A stretch of 64,000 nt of DNA from positions 25,699,001-25,763,000 of the forward strand of contig NC_083388.1 in NCBI RefSeq assembly GCF_031755915.1, given 5' to 3'. A model generated the notes under the pieces. The model was given only the letters and a program-made list of their open reading frames with translations. It did no database searches and was not told the origin of the DNA. The translations under genes and the position numbers were made by a program. Below, piece by piece: positions 48,596-61,436 of this stretch (position 1 is the stretch's first letter; each line of letters begins with the position of its first letter). This stretch comes from Ziziphus jujuba (lineage: Eukaryota > Streptophyta > Magnoliopsida > Rosales > Rhamnaceae).

Positions 48596-50455
48596 GTTGA
48601 AAGAATAAAAGAGCAATCACCACAACCCCACTGTCAATGTAAGAAAAAAACACTGAAGTTCAGACAGCGTGCAAACTTTCACCATCATATGTAGAAACTG
48701 CAAACATCAACAACTATTCTCTAAAAACAACAAATTTCCAACTCATTAATTTACGAGCAAGTGAAATCCACAGCAAAAAGTACTAATAGCCAAAAGTTAA
48801 TATCAAAGTTTCCAGTTGCCGTTAATTCTTGTCCATCTTTCCGATTAAAACTACCTTCCTCAGTTCCCTTTTCTGCCAGTGTTATACTTTTAACACAACT
48901 GATATCCAAAACCCATATACCCTAAGCACAACACAGGATAAAAGTTTATTTCAGCCTAACAAGCAGGATAAAAGCTATAAATTTTGATCCTTTTTATTCA
49001 AATCAGTTTAAGAACATAAAGGATAATGACATGAGGTTGTAGAATCAGGTGTCAGGTCCCCCAAGCTGCCTCTAAATTTAGCTTTGAAACAATCCATACT
49101 CATGTCTGCTACATTTACTTACACCATTAATGTTAGATATCGTCTTCGGGTTTCTTTTTACAAGGACTTGTTTATAGTTCTAAACCATCAGGTTAGTTTA
49201 ATACTTGTGAGGAAATACAGGTTTTACACGGCTGTTTACACAGGGAAACGAATGAACTAGACTACACTAGGCTAGTTGATCATTGCGCTTTTAGCACAAC
49301 ATGCTAGCAAAAACCAAATAAAAACCACAGTACACAGACTTTCTTAACCTCCAATATTATACCACAGAAACCGCACAAATTCCCAACTTTTTATTTCTTA
49401 TTTTATTTTTTTCCTTTTTTTCCGACCTAACAATCAAAAAGATACTGGTAATTTCTCAACCTCACCCATTATCAGTCTACCCAGCACCCAAAAAAAGAAA
49501 AAAAAAAAAAAAAAAAAAAAGAGAACAAGAATAAAAAAAAAAAAAGGAAATCTTGAAGAAGGGAAATAGAAAAATACCCTAAACGAGAATGACAGAGCAG
49601 GTCCGGTACGACTGCTTTGCTGCGTTGTTAGCGAATCGGCTGGGAGGTATAGAAGCCAGGGCTCGGAGTTCTATTCTATGTGCACTTTCTTTTTGGGCTT
49701 CTTCGGGTTTTGACAATCGGGTTATTGTGTTTGGTCAAGTATGACCTGCCAACGATTTAAAAAAGATAAATATATATCAAACAAATTTTTTTTTTCTTCC
49801 ATTTTTTTAATTTTAAAAAAGTTAATTATTAATTAAGAACCCACAAAGAGGGAGAGTAATAGAAGAAGAAAAAATCCAGAAAAATAAAAAATAGACTGAG
49901 AGAATAAAATCGTAAAAGCCCCATACGGCATTGACCGATTGGTTCCAAGCTTACTGACTGTAGCGTGTATTTTTATTCCCATCCGGCCATACATACCTAA
50001 CTTGCGAGTCCATATCGCTTTTGCTTTTCTCTCCGACAAGGCAACCATCAATGGAATCCGAATCCGCTCCAACTTAAAAGGAAGACAACCCCTGCTGCCC
50101 ATAGAGACGCCATATATGACCATAACATTGTATCACAAGCCAACAACCTTGAATTTCTCTCACTCCCTTCAACCCAAAATCCCCATTTCGATTTTGCCTT
50201 CAATACTGACGGATTCATTTGGTTTCTGGGGGGTTTTTGGCCTTGGAAGCCTTCTGGGTCTGCTTCGGAATCACAAAATTCCAATACCCAGAACCTGAGT
50301 TGCCTGGATTCTGCTTCAAGTTCAAAGCTTTCTGTACCAACAACCTAAACATTGCTTCAGAAAAGGGTATTTGGTCGGCAAGTCCTTTTGGGTTTTGCTT
50401 CCTAATTTAGGAATTTGGGTAACCCAAGAAGCCGAATTATTTTCAACGGAAAAAA
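48596..50455. promoter_or_regulatory. Head-to-head 5' region of UTP11 and TGD3
   Basis: This holds the inferred UTP11 5' UTR intron (48631-49577) and first exon (about 49578-49690), then a candidate bidirectional promoter to roughly 49930, then the presumed TGD3 leader. Several ATGs precede the TGD3 start. No other gene is supported. Confidence 0.5.
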
Positions 50456-52050
50456 ATGGTTTCTTTGTCGTGCTCGGTGTCATCTCCACTGATCATATGT
50501 AGTAGCTCATCTCGGTCGGCCACATTGGTGAGAACAATTAATCGCTGCAGTTATAAGCAGAAGAAAATCATTTGTGCTTGTATGGCGCCTCCGCAGAACC
50601 TGAGGAGTGAGGGATCCTTTCCTTCCAAATTCAATGTAAATGCTTTTCCATTCTTCCTTTCTCAACACCTGTTATAATGGTACACGGCAATTCAACTGTT
50701 CTTCGCTAGCTTAATTGAGAAATAATACCTGCAAATTCTACGCTTTTTATAGATTTGGATATTGAAATTATTTTTCAGAATTCCCAATATTCTCTTGGAG
50801 TAAACTCAATGCTGTCTTGTTCTGGACATCCTTTATGCTTTATCTGTCCATTATGTGATTACTGGTATTAGTTAGAGATACCTGTTATTTCACTGAATTT
50901 GATTTGGACAAGTTGTTGTTTTTGGTGGCTGACAATATTATATCACTAGGATCCGTGTAAGCCAGAGTATTTGAGCACAGTTCGTGACCCGGAAGATGAT
51001 TCTGATATTCTAATCGAGTGTAGAGACGTGTATAAGTCATTTGGTGAGAAGCATATACTGAGAGGTGTCAGCTTCAAGGTGAATCTAATTTCTCCCCATT
51101 TCTTTTCATATTTTTCCTCTTCGATAAACCTCATCTATTTATGGATGTGAAATAAGTTTCCTAGTCCCTACCTTATCATTATGCCCGTCACTTTATTGGC
51201 ATGGACTTTTAAGTTAGCAATATCAAACACACAGGAGAGATTTTTACTTTGACTTTGTTGAGGCTTGTACAATAAGTACATTGAGAATATGATAAACACA
51301 TATTAGCAATTTGTGGGTTTTGTGTTTGGATATCTGCTCTTTTGTTTTCTTGTTTTTTTTGTTTTTTTAAGACTTTTATCGACTTTATTTTTTTCTCCTC
51401 ATAAATCAATGTTTTTACTCCATTTATATCCTAGTGATGTTCTTCTATAGATTAGACATGGCGAAGCCGTTGGAATTATTGGGCCTTCTGGCACTGGGAA
51501 ATCTACAGTATTGAAGATTATGGCAGGGCTTCTTGCTCCAGACAAGGTTAGTAAAATAAATAAATGGTGGTTTATTGCAATGTCCTTTTCTTAAATTATT
51601 TAGATTGAAATTTACCGAGCTTCAGTGGATTATGGATTATATTGTCATTAATGCAGGGAGATGTTTATATTCGCGGTAGAAAGAGAGCTGGTTTGATCAG
51701 TGATGAGGAGATTTCTGGCCTTCGAATTGGATTGGTAGATTTTGTTTTTAATTTTTATATGGTTATTTTCTCTGTGTTCTCTATGTTTATCAAGTCTAGA
51801 ATGTATATAACTTAATTTACTTCTATTTTAACAGGTGTTTCAGAGTGCGGCACTTTTTGATTCTCTTACTGTTCGTGAAAATGTTGGTTTCCTTCTGTAA
51901 GACAGTCTAAATTACCTTTTACATCTTTTTTTATTGTTCTCTGCCATTTCTTTTGCAGAACTTAGCATAGATAAAATGTGAATGTTTGTTCAAAAATATT
52001 TCCTAAAGAAATAGGTAGAATTACTTTTTCTTCATTTCTTCCTTTTCTTT

Positions 52051-52085
<35 letters not shown>

Positions 52086-53596
52086 GTTTTAATACAGATA
52101 TGAAAACTCAAGCTTGTCTGAGGATCAAATTTCAAAGCTTGTGACAGAAAGCCTGGCTGCAGTTGGGTTAAAGGTATGCGATAAATGTCAATATTGGTCT
52201 GAGTTGAAACCACCTCGCCCATCTTTGTCACTTGGTTGGTGGAGAATGACCAGGTTCCTAATTTAAAAGCTTGACTTGTATGTTGTTCCCCCTCCTTCAG
52301 TCTCAGTGTCTTCTGTGATTATTGCAAATTTGCAATCTGGATTACAATAGTTTGAGTCCAATAGAGTTCACACTGTGTAAGGTTTCCTCTCATACATCTA
52401 TAACCCTGAGGTAACACCGTAACAGACTTAATGAATAGAAGGATATGTGTAATCTCCTCTTCATGATCTTTGGGTGCTAATTATATTTGATGCAGTTCAG
52501 AGAATAATATTTGATTTGCCTTAATTGAGCCTGTTGAGGGGAAATAATTATATTTGATGCAGTTCAGAGAATAATATTTGATTTGCCTTAATTGAGCCTG
52601 TTGAGGGGAAATCTATCTTGCCTAAGCTTAAAAAAATTGCTTAATCAACCAACTCTTACAGCCAGAACCTGCATTGTGTGTTTTACACCATAGCCTTCCC
52701 CTAGTCTATCCATGCATGCATATACATTTAGCTTCTTGAGTTTTAGGTTTTTTCTCATTGATGTCTATTATAATTAGGATGTTGAGGATAGGTTCCCTTC
52801 TGAGTTGTCTGGTGGAATGAAAAAACGAGTTGCGTTAGCTCGGTCCATAATTTGTGACACTACAAAGAGAGCATTAGAGCCAGAGGTAACTTTTTCTTCC
52901 TTTGTTGTCTTTCATCAAGCTTGCAATCCAGTTTATGTTTCTTTTTTTCTTTTTCTTGTAGTTGAAAATAATTTCTCATTTCCTTCCTTTCTATCAGTTA
53001 ATTGTATACCAACTATTTAAATGTGGACGTAAATATTTCTACAAGTTGGTCCTGTCTCCTAACAAGTCTTTCAAATCCTCAAGCAGGTGCTCTTGTACGA
53101 TGAACCTACAGCTGGACTTGACCCTATAGCATCTACTGTCGTTGAAGATCTCATCCGATCTGTTCATGTGAAAGGTGAGGATGCAGTTGGAAAGCCTGGG
53201 TTGATAGCATCATACGTGGTTGTTACCCACCAACATAGTACCATTAGAAGAGCTGTAGACAGGTTATGCTCCATCCAGTTTTTGATTTCATATGTGATGA
53301 TGTTATAGTTTGTCTGAATATACTTCTTCACTACGTATAGGCTAATATTTCTGTACGAGGGGAAAATTGTTTGGCAAGGGATGACCAATGAATTCACAAC
53401 ATCAACAAATCCAATTGTCCAACAGGTATTGACCAAAGTCCTTGGCAAGTATGTCAGAATCGTTCTAAAATATCATCATTTTTTTCTTTTCTTTTTTCTT
53501 TTTTTCTTTTTTTAATGAATGATGGTTACAGTCAATTTTCTTTTGGTGTGTTTTCAGTTTGCTTCTGGGAGCTTGGATGGCCCAATTAGATATTAG
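50456..53596 (+). CDS. TGD3: Chloroplast lipid importer ATPase TRIGALACTOSYLDIACYLGLYCEROL 3 (ABC transporter)
   Basis: Ten exons: 50456-50635, 50950-51078, 51451-51546, 51657-51734, 51835-51896, 52098-52173, 52778-52885, 53087-53262, 53341-53425 and 53558-53596, totalling 342 aa. A Ser-rich transit peptide precedes one ABC ATPase domain. Walker A is GPSGTGKST at 114-122, the Q-loop is VFQSA at 162-166, the signature LSGG is at 217-220, Walker B and D-loop are [11 protein letters not shown] at about 245-255, and the H-loop His is at 291. Length and sequence match Arabidopsis TGD3 (At1g65410, ABCI13). TGD3 is the stromal ATPase that works with TGD1 (permease) and TGD2 (substrate binding) to bring ER-derived lipid into the plastid. 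All ATPase motifs are intact. Intron 6 carries a 67-bp tandem duplication and intron 5 a long poly-T. Confidence 0.95.
52479..52612. repeat. 67-bp exact tandem duplication in TGD3 intron 6
   Basis: The segment 52479-52545 is repeated head-to-tail at 52546-52612 with no visible difference, implying a recent event. It does not touch splice sites. Confidence 0.92.
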
Positions 53597-55065
53597 CTCC
53601 ATAGTGGTGTATGATAAGAGTGATTGTTATTTGTTCCTGGTCCCATTGGAGTTTCCAGAAAAGAATGCTTGGAAATTGGTCATATGGGGCTTGTAGATTT
53701 AGAGGCTTTGCCCTCCTTTATCCACTCACAAGGAAGAAATTAGAGCTGACCAACAAAATTATTGGTCGTTAATAGATATCCATACATCTTTTAGGCGCAG
53801 CCTTGATTTAGAAGAGCCTGATTCTACATTATACTTTGTGGTGGCTTTGGCGGCAGCGGCTTATACCCCTGGCGGCTGGAGTTTTTGATATTTAATTTTT
53901 TGGATCTAAAACTGTCATTAATCTTAAGTGTAGTGGCAGAGATACGGAATTTGGTGCCTGTGCACTCCGAGAAACCAAAGGAAGATGAATTCTGAACTAC
54001 ATAAAAAAGTTGATATTCTTGATCGAATTTTAAGATGTTTTTGGTGCCTTGAAAGGTTTTACTTTTACCATATTATACTCATCATGTGCAATTAATTTTT
54101 TTTTAAAATTAATATAAAATAAAAATTGGGGTTTTTGTTAATTGAGAGATAAAGCCAAAAAAACAAGCGGTAGCTTAAGAGTGCAAAATGTAGTTAGCTC
54201 TGCTCTTAAGTAGATCAAAATTTGTTATAACATAAATAATCTCATCACTGGTATAACTTGAAAGGGTAATATTACAATGCATTCAGTAAGCGTTTGCATG
54301 CTTTTACAAGCTTAGAGAACCCCCCGAAAAAACAAAATAATAATGTTTCCCATATTTGGGAGAGCTGAGCCTTCATGGTGGCCTTGCTTTATTAATTTTG
54401 GATTGGTTAAGTCTCATCAACTGACAACTAAGAAATTGTTTCCTGGTTAATTTTTCTGTGTTTGTTTGGCTTGTTTTTTATCAACGATTGCGTACCATCT
54501 GCGTAAACCAATTTTGTCATTTTAGAAATGCCGCAACATTTTGTACCTTTCCAAAACTCATCCAACATTCCATGAAAGCCTATCCTCTTCATCTTTCCTC
54601 CCAAGAACGGCATTGACTTTGATCCCATCATTGCCATTAATTTTACCTGTGGAAACCAGGAAGAAAGAGCTTTAATGAATCAATTACTCAGTATGTATGA
54701 CATGACATAGTCTCCTCTTTTTCCTTAGTTTGTCTTTTCAATGAAAGAGACTCATGCCGTTGGTTTAAGGGCAACAATGTTTGCTCTTCTAAGCGTCTAG
54801 GCTTTTGACTTGTGTCACCATAACATTGTTCCTACTTCCTAAGCTCAGAACCAAGCAATGAAAACCACCAAAAAATAAATAAATAAATAAGTTGGTCGAT
54901 TGCCCAACGCTTCTTTGTAACTCATGGCAATGCTATTAGTCGTTTTTGTTTTGCATTAGTGATTATTTGTTCAATGACTAGGGATCAATTTTTTTGGTCT
55001 AGGAAAAAAATGGTTCACTGCTATAGTAATGGGAACTTACAATTTTCACCTCCACGGGCACTTCC
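53597..55065. other. Convergent intergenic region, TGD3 and CLV2 3' ends
   Basis: Includes the TGD3 3' UTR and, on the right, the CLV2 3' UTR. A minus-strand open frame of 69 codons (54428-54637) has no recognisable family and no intron support, so it is not called as a gene. Confidence 0.5.
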
Positions 55066-57261
55066 TTAAACTTTTGTCTGGAGGATGTAGTTTCTTGATC
55101 GAGCAGAGCAAAAGAGAGCCACAACCCCAAAGTAGAAAGTAATGGAAGTGCTTAAACAGTATAGCCAAACAGAAATAGGCCCTTCAACATTTTCTTCTTC
55201 AAATGCCTTCCCTGGCTCCACTGGGAGGCTTTCTGAGTCGCACCCTTCACCAGATGACTCCACACACAAGTTTGGGTTTCCAGCAAATGCCCCAGGAAAC
55301 CTCCCATATCCTTGCTTCTCTGGGACAAAACCAGAGAAACCATTAAATGACAGATTCAGTATGGTTAAATCTTGAAGCCTGGAAATGTTTCCTGGGACTT
55401 GACCAGAAAAAGAATTATGTGACAAGTCCAAGACCCTCAAACTCCGCATCTTCTCCAAGCTCAGAACTTGACCATGCAGAACATTGTATGATAAATTCAA
55501 GTATTCCAGACCCTGCAGTCCAAAAAACCCCCCTGGAATCTCCCCATCTAGTGAATTATAAGAGAGATCAATCCCAACCATTGAAGATAGAATGTAACTG
55601 AAGCGTAATTCGCTGCTACCAGCTACAATAATAGAAATTTGGGTATCCAAATTTTGCATTGGAACAATTGGCTCCTTTAGCATTTTACCAGTGCCACCAC
55701 CATTGTTGAAATTCCTGCTTACATTAAAATTACCATCCGGTATAAAACCAGAAAATTTGTTGCCAGAGAAATCCATCAATTGCATTTCTTCAAATGTGAA
55801 CAGCCAACTGGGTAGATTACCATTGAACTTATTCCGAGCCAGGGACAGATACCTGAGGTTTGACCATTTGGTGATTGCATCATTTAAAGTTCCAGAGAGA
55901 TTGTTGGAGCTCAAATCTACAATCTCCAGTGATTTACAGCCTGCCAAAGTTAGTGGGATCTCACCAGAAATCATGTTGTTGCTAATGTCCAGTATCTTCA
56001 AGCTATCCAATGCATCAAGCTCCGGTTGAATTTCGCCAGAAAGGTTGTTGTTGTTGACTATTAACGCCAGTAGCTGAAAACAACCAACTATGTTCAATGG
56101 AATTGAACCTGACAACAAGTTGTGTGAGAGATCAATCACTTGGAGATAAGTTAAATTTCCAATTCTAGCTGGAATTTCCCCAACAAGAAGATTATGCGAA
56201 AGGAACAATGCCTGCAAACTTTTCAGTTCTGTAATCTTCAGTGGTATTTCACCAGAGAAACGATTGTGAGAGAGGTCCAGTAAAAGAAGCCCAGATTTCT
56301 CAGTAGTCACTGCAATCTTGCTAGGAAGAGGACCTGACAAATCATTGTTACTAAAATCCAAGACTAAAAGCTTCTCTGTAAACACAAGTCTAGGAGGTAT
56401 CTTATAGGTCAAATGATTGAAAGAAAGGTTCAGATGAGTCAGAGCTTGAAGTGAAGCAATACATGTTGGTATTCCTCCCACAATCGAATTGTTAGCTACA
56501 TTCAAAACAGTAAGGGATTGAGCAGAAGCAGAGAAACAAGGCAAAGTACCCGAAAACTGATTGGACTCGAGATTGAGATAAACCAAAGCTTGGTGAAAAT
56601 CACTAAGACCACCTGATAAATAGTTGTTCCCAAGATCCAAATGCTTCAGAGATTCCAAGTACAACAACCTTTCAGGAATTTCTCCTCTAAAAGAATTAAA
56701 TCCCATATCAAGTTTCTCCAACTTTGTTGAGAAATTACCAACCCACCAAGGAACAAGGCCTCCCAAATCCCTGTTCCCATTCAAAACGAGTTCTCTTAAC
56801 TGCCTCAGCCTCATGAGCGAGTCAGGCACAACCCCATGAAATCTATTGTGGCTAAGATTCAAGGTTTTGAGGCTCTGCAGGTTTCCGAAACAGCCGGGGA
56901 TCGGGGTTGTAAAGTTGTTTTCCGACAAAACCAACTCTTCAAGAAATGGAAATTTGCACAAACTAGGATGAATTTGGCCCGACAAGTTCATGTTGGTCAA
57001 GTTAATCGAAATCACACGACCAGTCTGGTTCTCACAGAAGGTTCCAGTCCAGTTGGAACAGTTAGAACCAACCCAGCTTGACAAACTCCGGCTAGGATCT
57101 TGGACCCTTGACTTAAACAGAAAAAGCGAAGTTTTGTCTTCTGGGTCCAGATCAACACACTGAGAGAAGTTCGAGCAAAGCAGCATAACAAACACCAGGG
57201 GCAAAGCATGCAACATTAGAGGTCTACATGCGCAAAAAACAGAAACCCATCTCTTTCCCAT
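55066..57261 (-). CDS. CLV2: CLAVATA2, leucine-rich-repeat receptor-like protein
   Basis: An intron-free coding region of 731 codons plus stop. A signal peptide of about 35 residues is followed by an N-terminal LRR cap (DKTSLFLFKSRVQDPSRSLSS, then a Cys pair in NCSNWTGTFC). About 20 extracellular LRRs of the LxxLxLxxNxxxGxIP type follow, broken by an island near KMLKEPIVPMQNLDTQ. Then come an acidic juxtamembrane stretch, a transmembrane helix (VWLYCLSTSITFYFGVVAL) and a very short cytoplasmic tail, with no kinase. This matches Arabidopsis CLV2/RLP10 (At1g65380, 720 aa). CLV2 acts with the pseudokinase CORYNE in perception of CLE peptides that limit shoot and root meristem size. A 5' UTR intron is likely (57281-57549). 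Confidence 0.94.
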   Translation of the reverse strand: MGKRWVSVFCACRPLMLHALPLVFVMLLCSNFSQCVDLDPEDKTSLFLFKSRVQDPSRSLSSWVGSNCSNWTGTFCENQTGRVISINLTNMNLSGQIHPSLCKFPFLEELVLSENNFTTPIPGCFGNLQSLKTLNLSHNRFHGVVPDSLMRLRQLRELVLNGNRDLGGLVPWWVGNFSTKLEKLDMGFNSFRGEIPERLLYLESLKHLDLGNNYLSGGLSDFHQALVYLNLESNQFSGTLPCFSASAQSLTVLNVANNSIVGGIPTCIASLQALTHLNLSFNHLTYKIPPRLVFTEKLLVLDFSNNDLSGPLPSKIAVTTEKSGLLLLDLSHNRFSGEIPLKITELKSLQALFLSHNLLVGEIPARIGNLTYLQVIDLSHNLLSGSIPLNIVGCFQLLALIVNNNNLSGEIQPELDALDSLKILDISNNMISGEIPLTLAGCKSLEIVDLSSNNLSGTLNDAITKWSNLRYLSLARNKFNGNLPSWLFTFEEMQLMDFSGNKFSGFIPDGNFNVSRNFNNGGGTGKMLKEPIVPMQNLDTQISIIVAGSSELRFSYILSSMVGIDLSYNSLDGEIPGGFFGLQGLEYLNLSYNVLHGQVLSLEKMRSLRVLDLSHNSFSGQVPGNISRLQDLTILNLSFNGFSGFVPEKQGYGRFPGAFAGNPNLCVESSGEGCDSESLPVEPGKAFEEENVEGPISVWLYCLSTSITFYFGVVALFCSARSRNYILQTKV

Positions 57262-60200
57262 GAGCGAAAAGATGGAAAATCTGAGAGAGTAAAGTGTATG
57301 AGAAAGCGAAAGAAGGGGATGGAATGGAAAGCAGTGAAGTGGCAGGAAGTGTAAATCAGAGCTTCAAAACGGGGCCAAAAAAGCTAAAAAAACCCATCTT
57401 GTTGAGAAGAAGCAAGAATTATGGACAGGTGTAAGTCACAGACTCACATCGAGAAAGAAAAAAAATAAAAATAAAAATTTGAAGGAAACAAAAACATAAA
57501 TGGAGGATGAGGAAAAAAAAAAACAAGAAAAAAAAGATTTGAAACTTACAGATGAGAAAGAAATAATGTAGGAATTTTGTTGGGAATTTAAGGCTGCCTA
57601 GGAAGTAGGAGGAACAGACATTCTCTTTCTTTCATCTTTGCTATCTTTGTTGAGATTAAGACTTAGAAGGAATATATTTATGTCTAAAGCCATTAAAGCT
57701 TGGTTTGCCCAGCTTGGGAATCAAAATCTTTTCTTTCTCTCTCTCTTTCTCTTTCTCTTTCTCTTTTTTTTAAGTTGGAGCATATATGTGTGGGGGACTC
57801 ATTGGCTTACATTTTGCATTCTGAATGGTCTGGTGGTGTGACTGCCTCCCTATGCACCCCCCAACTGCTCCACTTTCCAGCCGCGTGCGGTCACGCTCCA
57901 CCGTTGATGGAACTTATTATCATGGCCCATCAAACTTGGTTCCAGTTCAAATGCTTTTGGGCTTCTTTGTTCAATGGAAGTTTTTGATCCAAAAATCTCA
58001 ACCACCGACTCGACTGCTATTTTATTTAGGCCTACGTTTTATAGTGCAATATTTTATATACAATCTATCTTACACAAATTTTTACATAGATATACATTTT
58101 TTTTTCAAGTAAAAAAAAAAAAAAAAAAAGGTGTTAAAACTAAACAATGTTCAAAGTTTCTTATTTATTTACTTATTCGCTTTGAATGTCAAAATTAAGA
58201 CAATAAATATAAATTAATCTTTTAAAACCGGCATGTTAAACATGCATGATATTCTTTAACTTTCTCTCTCTTTTTTTTTAAAAAAAAAAAAACTGAAAAA
58301 ATAATAATTAGTATGAGGCCTAACATTAGCGACCAAGTTAGGCCGTGTCATTGTCCAAAAAAAAAAAAAAAAAAACAAAAAGTCAGGCCGCGTCACCAAT
58401 ATTCAATAGCTATGATGGTAATGTGATATTTTTCTTCTTCTTCTTTTTATATGTAATTATTGGTAACCTCGACAGTTTATGATTTGGCAAAGGAAGTAAT
58501 ATATATCAAACCTTATCCTTTTAACAAAATTTCGGTATAATATAAGATCCTTTTTCGTTCAAAGCATATATATATTAGAAGCAACAAACTTCATTATTTT
58601 TTAGTTTTAATAAACTGATTTTGCATGAATTATTTCAATTATGAGTAAGACTTTCTAAAATTAATGTATAAACTTAATTATTCTTGTTACCAGCCCATAT
58701 TTTCAATAATCCTAATTGGTAATGGCCAATGGTATTAACCTTTAAATCATGGATTCAATGAGACATAGAGTTATATATCCCCTAATATATATAAATATAT
58801 GTATGTGTATAATCTCATTATCCTACAAGATGAAGTTTAGAATATTTTTACTATTTTAATGTTTCACATAGTATTTGAAGATGCTATATATTTTGCAACA
58901 TGTTTAAAGATATTGAGATATCTACGATATTTTAAACTGTATTCTTCGCAAAAAAAATTTCATATATATATATATATATATGTATTATATCAGACAATCA
59001 CATAGTTTACAAACTCATCAATTATAATAAATTATATAATCTATTAAATATAACCAATAAATTACACGTAAATGAGACATAATGCTCACCATAATTTGTA
59101 GAAAATATGTATATAATCAGAGTTAATCACAGATATTAGCCCAAACTTAAAAAATCAGCAATCACAGTTTAGATTTACCGTTCTACAAGTACAAGCATGA
59201 ATGGATGGGACTTTCTGTGGAGAGCTTTATTGGAGGAGACTATATCTCCGTTAACGATGTAGTAGGCCTTTGTCAATTTTAGAAATTCAAATTTGGCATG
59301 GATGCTGGACTGTGCTTTGCTCTAATCTGGATTCTTCCTCGACGAATTAAAAAACAATGTTGTCAGAAAACTTAATAAAGGAAAAATAATGTCCCACTTT
59401 TTTAATTAAAAAAAAAAAAAAAGAATTTTCAACGCATCAATAATTTGATTTTAAAAGGGTGTAGCTTCGATCTTCATTTTCTCTTGTTAAACTAAATGCA
59501 TTTCCTTTTTTTTTTTTTTAATAATTTTTTTGGGGTAATAACTAAATGCCCTTCCAATAAGGCAGAGAGAAATAATATTATTATATATATATTGGGTTGT
59601 GGAAGAGACTGGAGCACCAATCAGCAGAAGTGGATAAAAAAAATTAAGATTATTTATTCACATATGGGAGAGACATGATTTTATAATATCATACATTATT
59701 TTTCTTGTCAGTGAGGAAGAACATTTTCCTTCATGTTGAAGTTTAAATTTTAAGATTTTTAATCTTTTTTGGCTGTCAAAATGAAATAAACCAGAAGTTT
59801 TAGTGTACATGTCCTCTTTTCAATCAATTTTATGTTCACAAATTCGAGGACCATGTTATCTTTTTTGTAAATAATTCGTGAACCATGTTATCACTCAAAA
59901 TACTTGTATAATTGTGCATACAATTATTGAGTGATCAAAGGTGAAAGATCATATGCTTTTTTCCAAAAAAATAAAATCATATGCTTAAAATAATCAAACA
60001 AAGTGGAACAAAACGTAAACATATTATAATTAAATAATAATAATATAATAAAAATCTCAACTTGATAAGATGGTTAAAGATTCTATGTTTTGAAGCTGGT
60101 CTACTTTTCTCACTTTGATGTATTATAAAACATTACTACTCTACCATAAGACTAGAGATTCATTTTTCTTGAACCATTTTTTACATTTTGATCTTCTTTT

Positions 60201-61007
60201 TCTTAGAATTGTATTTCTTAAAAAAGAAAAAGAGAAAAAGAAAGGTTCATGAGAAATAAGCTTATAGATAACTTTACTTTATCTTCAACCATATAAATTT
60301 TATAGCTAAGTTTACTTTTCCTTCAACCATATTGGCAATTTTAAAGTGAAACCATCACTAGTAATTATCCTTATTTATTTATTTATTAATTTTTTTACTT
60401 TTCAGAGAGACCACCAAAAAAAAAAAAAAAAAGTGAATCCACCTTATTGGGGATTACTTTTATTTCTACTTTGTCCGGTGAAAGCAACTGATATACTTCC
60501 TTGGATATTGACTTCTACATTAAAGTTAAACAATTATTCTGAAAAAAATAATAATTAAAAAAATAAAAGAAAAAAAAATGAAGTAAATCAAGTTATGTCC
60601 ATGTTTCTAATTATTTTGAAGTTTCTTTTGGTATCATATAATTATGGAGTAATTTATTATTGCTGGGGTCCATACAAATATGTTTAAAACCTTTAAAAGA
60701 AAGACTATGAAAGTTCCCCTGAATTTGTAATCAAATTCATTTTTAATAGCACAAATTTGGAATGATTAGAGCAAAGTTAGCTGTTCCTTTAGAAAGAAAA
60801 ATAATAAAATTAAATTCAAAGGAGAATTTTTAGACTTTTTTAACATTTACCTATCCGACAGAACAATGAGCAGCCCAAAAGAAAAAGACAGTAATTTATC
60901 AAAAAAGAAAAAAAGAAAAAGATAGTATTGATGATTCATATTCTCTACTCGTCCTATTCTTCATGTTTAAAAATGAAAACCTTCTATGATTAATCAAAAC
61001 CCAATAA

Positions 61008-61038
<31 letters not shown>

Positions 61039-61402
61039 TACAAAAATACAAAATAAATTGAAAAATTTAAAAGAAAAATCAAATAAAAAATCACCAAAAG
61101 CCAAAATGCTTAGCGGGTGGAGATATCAAAGAACAGAGGCAGAGGCAGAGGCAGAGCCAAGTCTTGGACAACATTAATTTGCCTTCTTTCATCGAAATCC
61201 GATACAGACAAATCCCACGAGCCGACACACACAAATAATTTTTCCGACCAAAAAGGGAAAACTCGAAAATAGTTCACCAAAGTTTTAGATCTTTTTTTTT
61301 TTTTTTTTGTTTTTTCCACTTTCATTCATAGTTTCTATATAGATATACAAACGCACCCAAACCCCCGTAGACTCTCTGAGAATTGGACTGTGATTTTGTG
61401 TG

Positions 61403-61436
<34 letters not shown>

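Noticed and set aside
54428..54637. 69-codon minus-strand open frame between TGD3 and CLV2
   Set aside because: No family resemblance, no splice context, and a length expected by chance.
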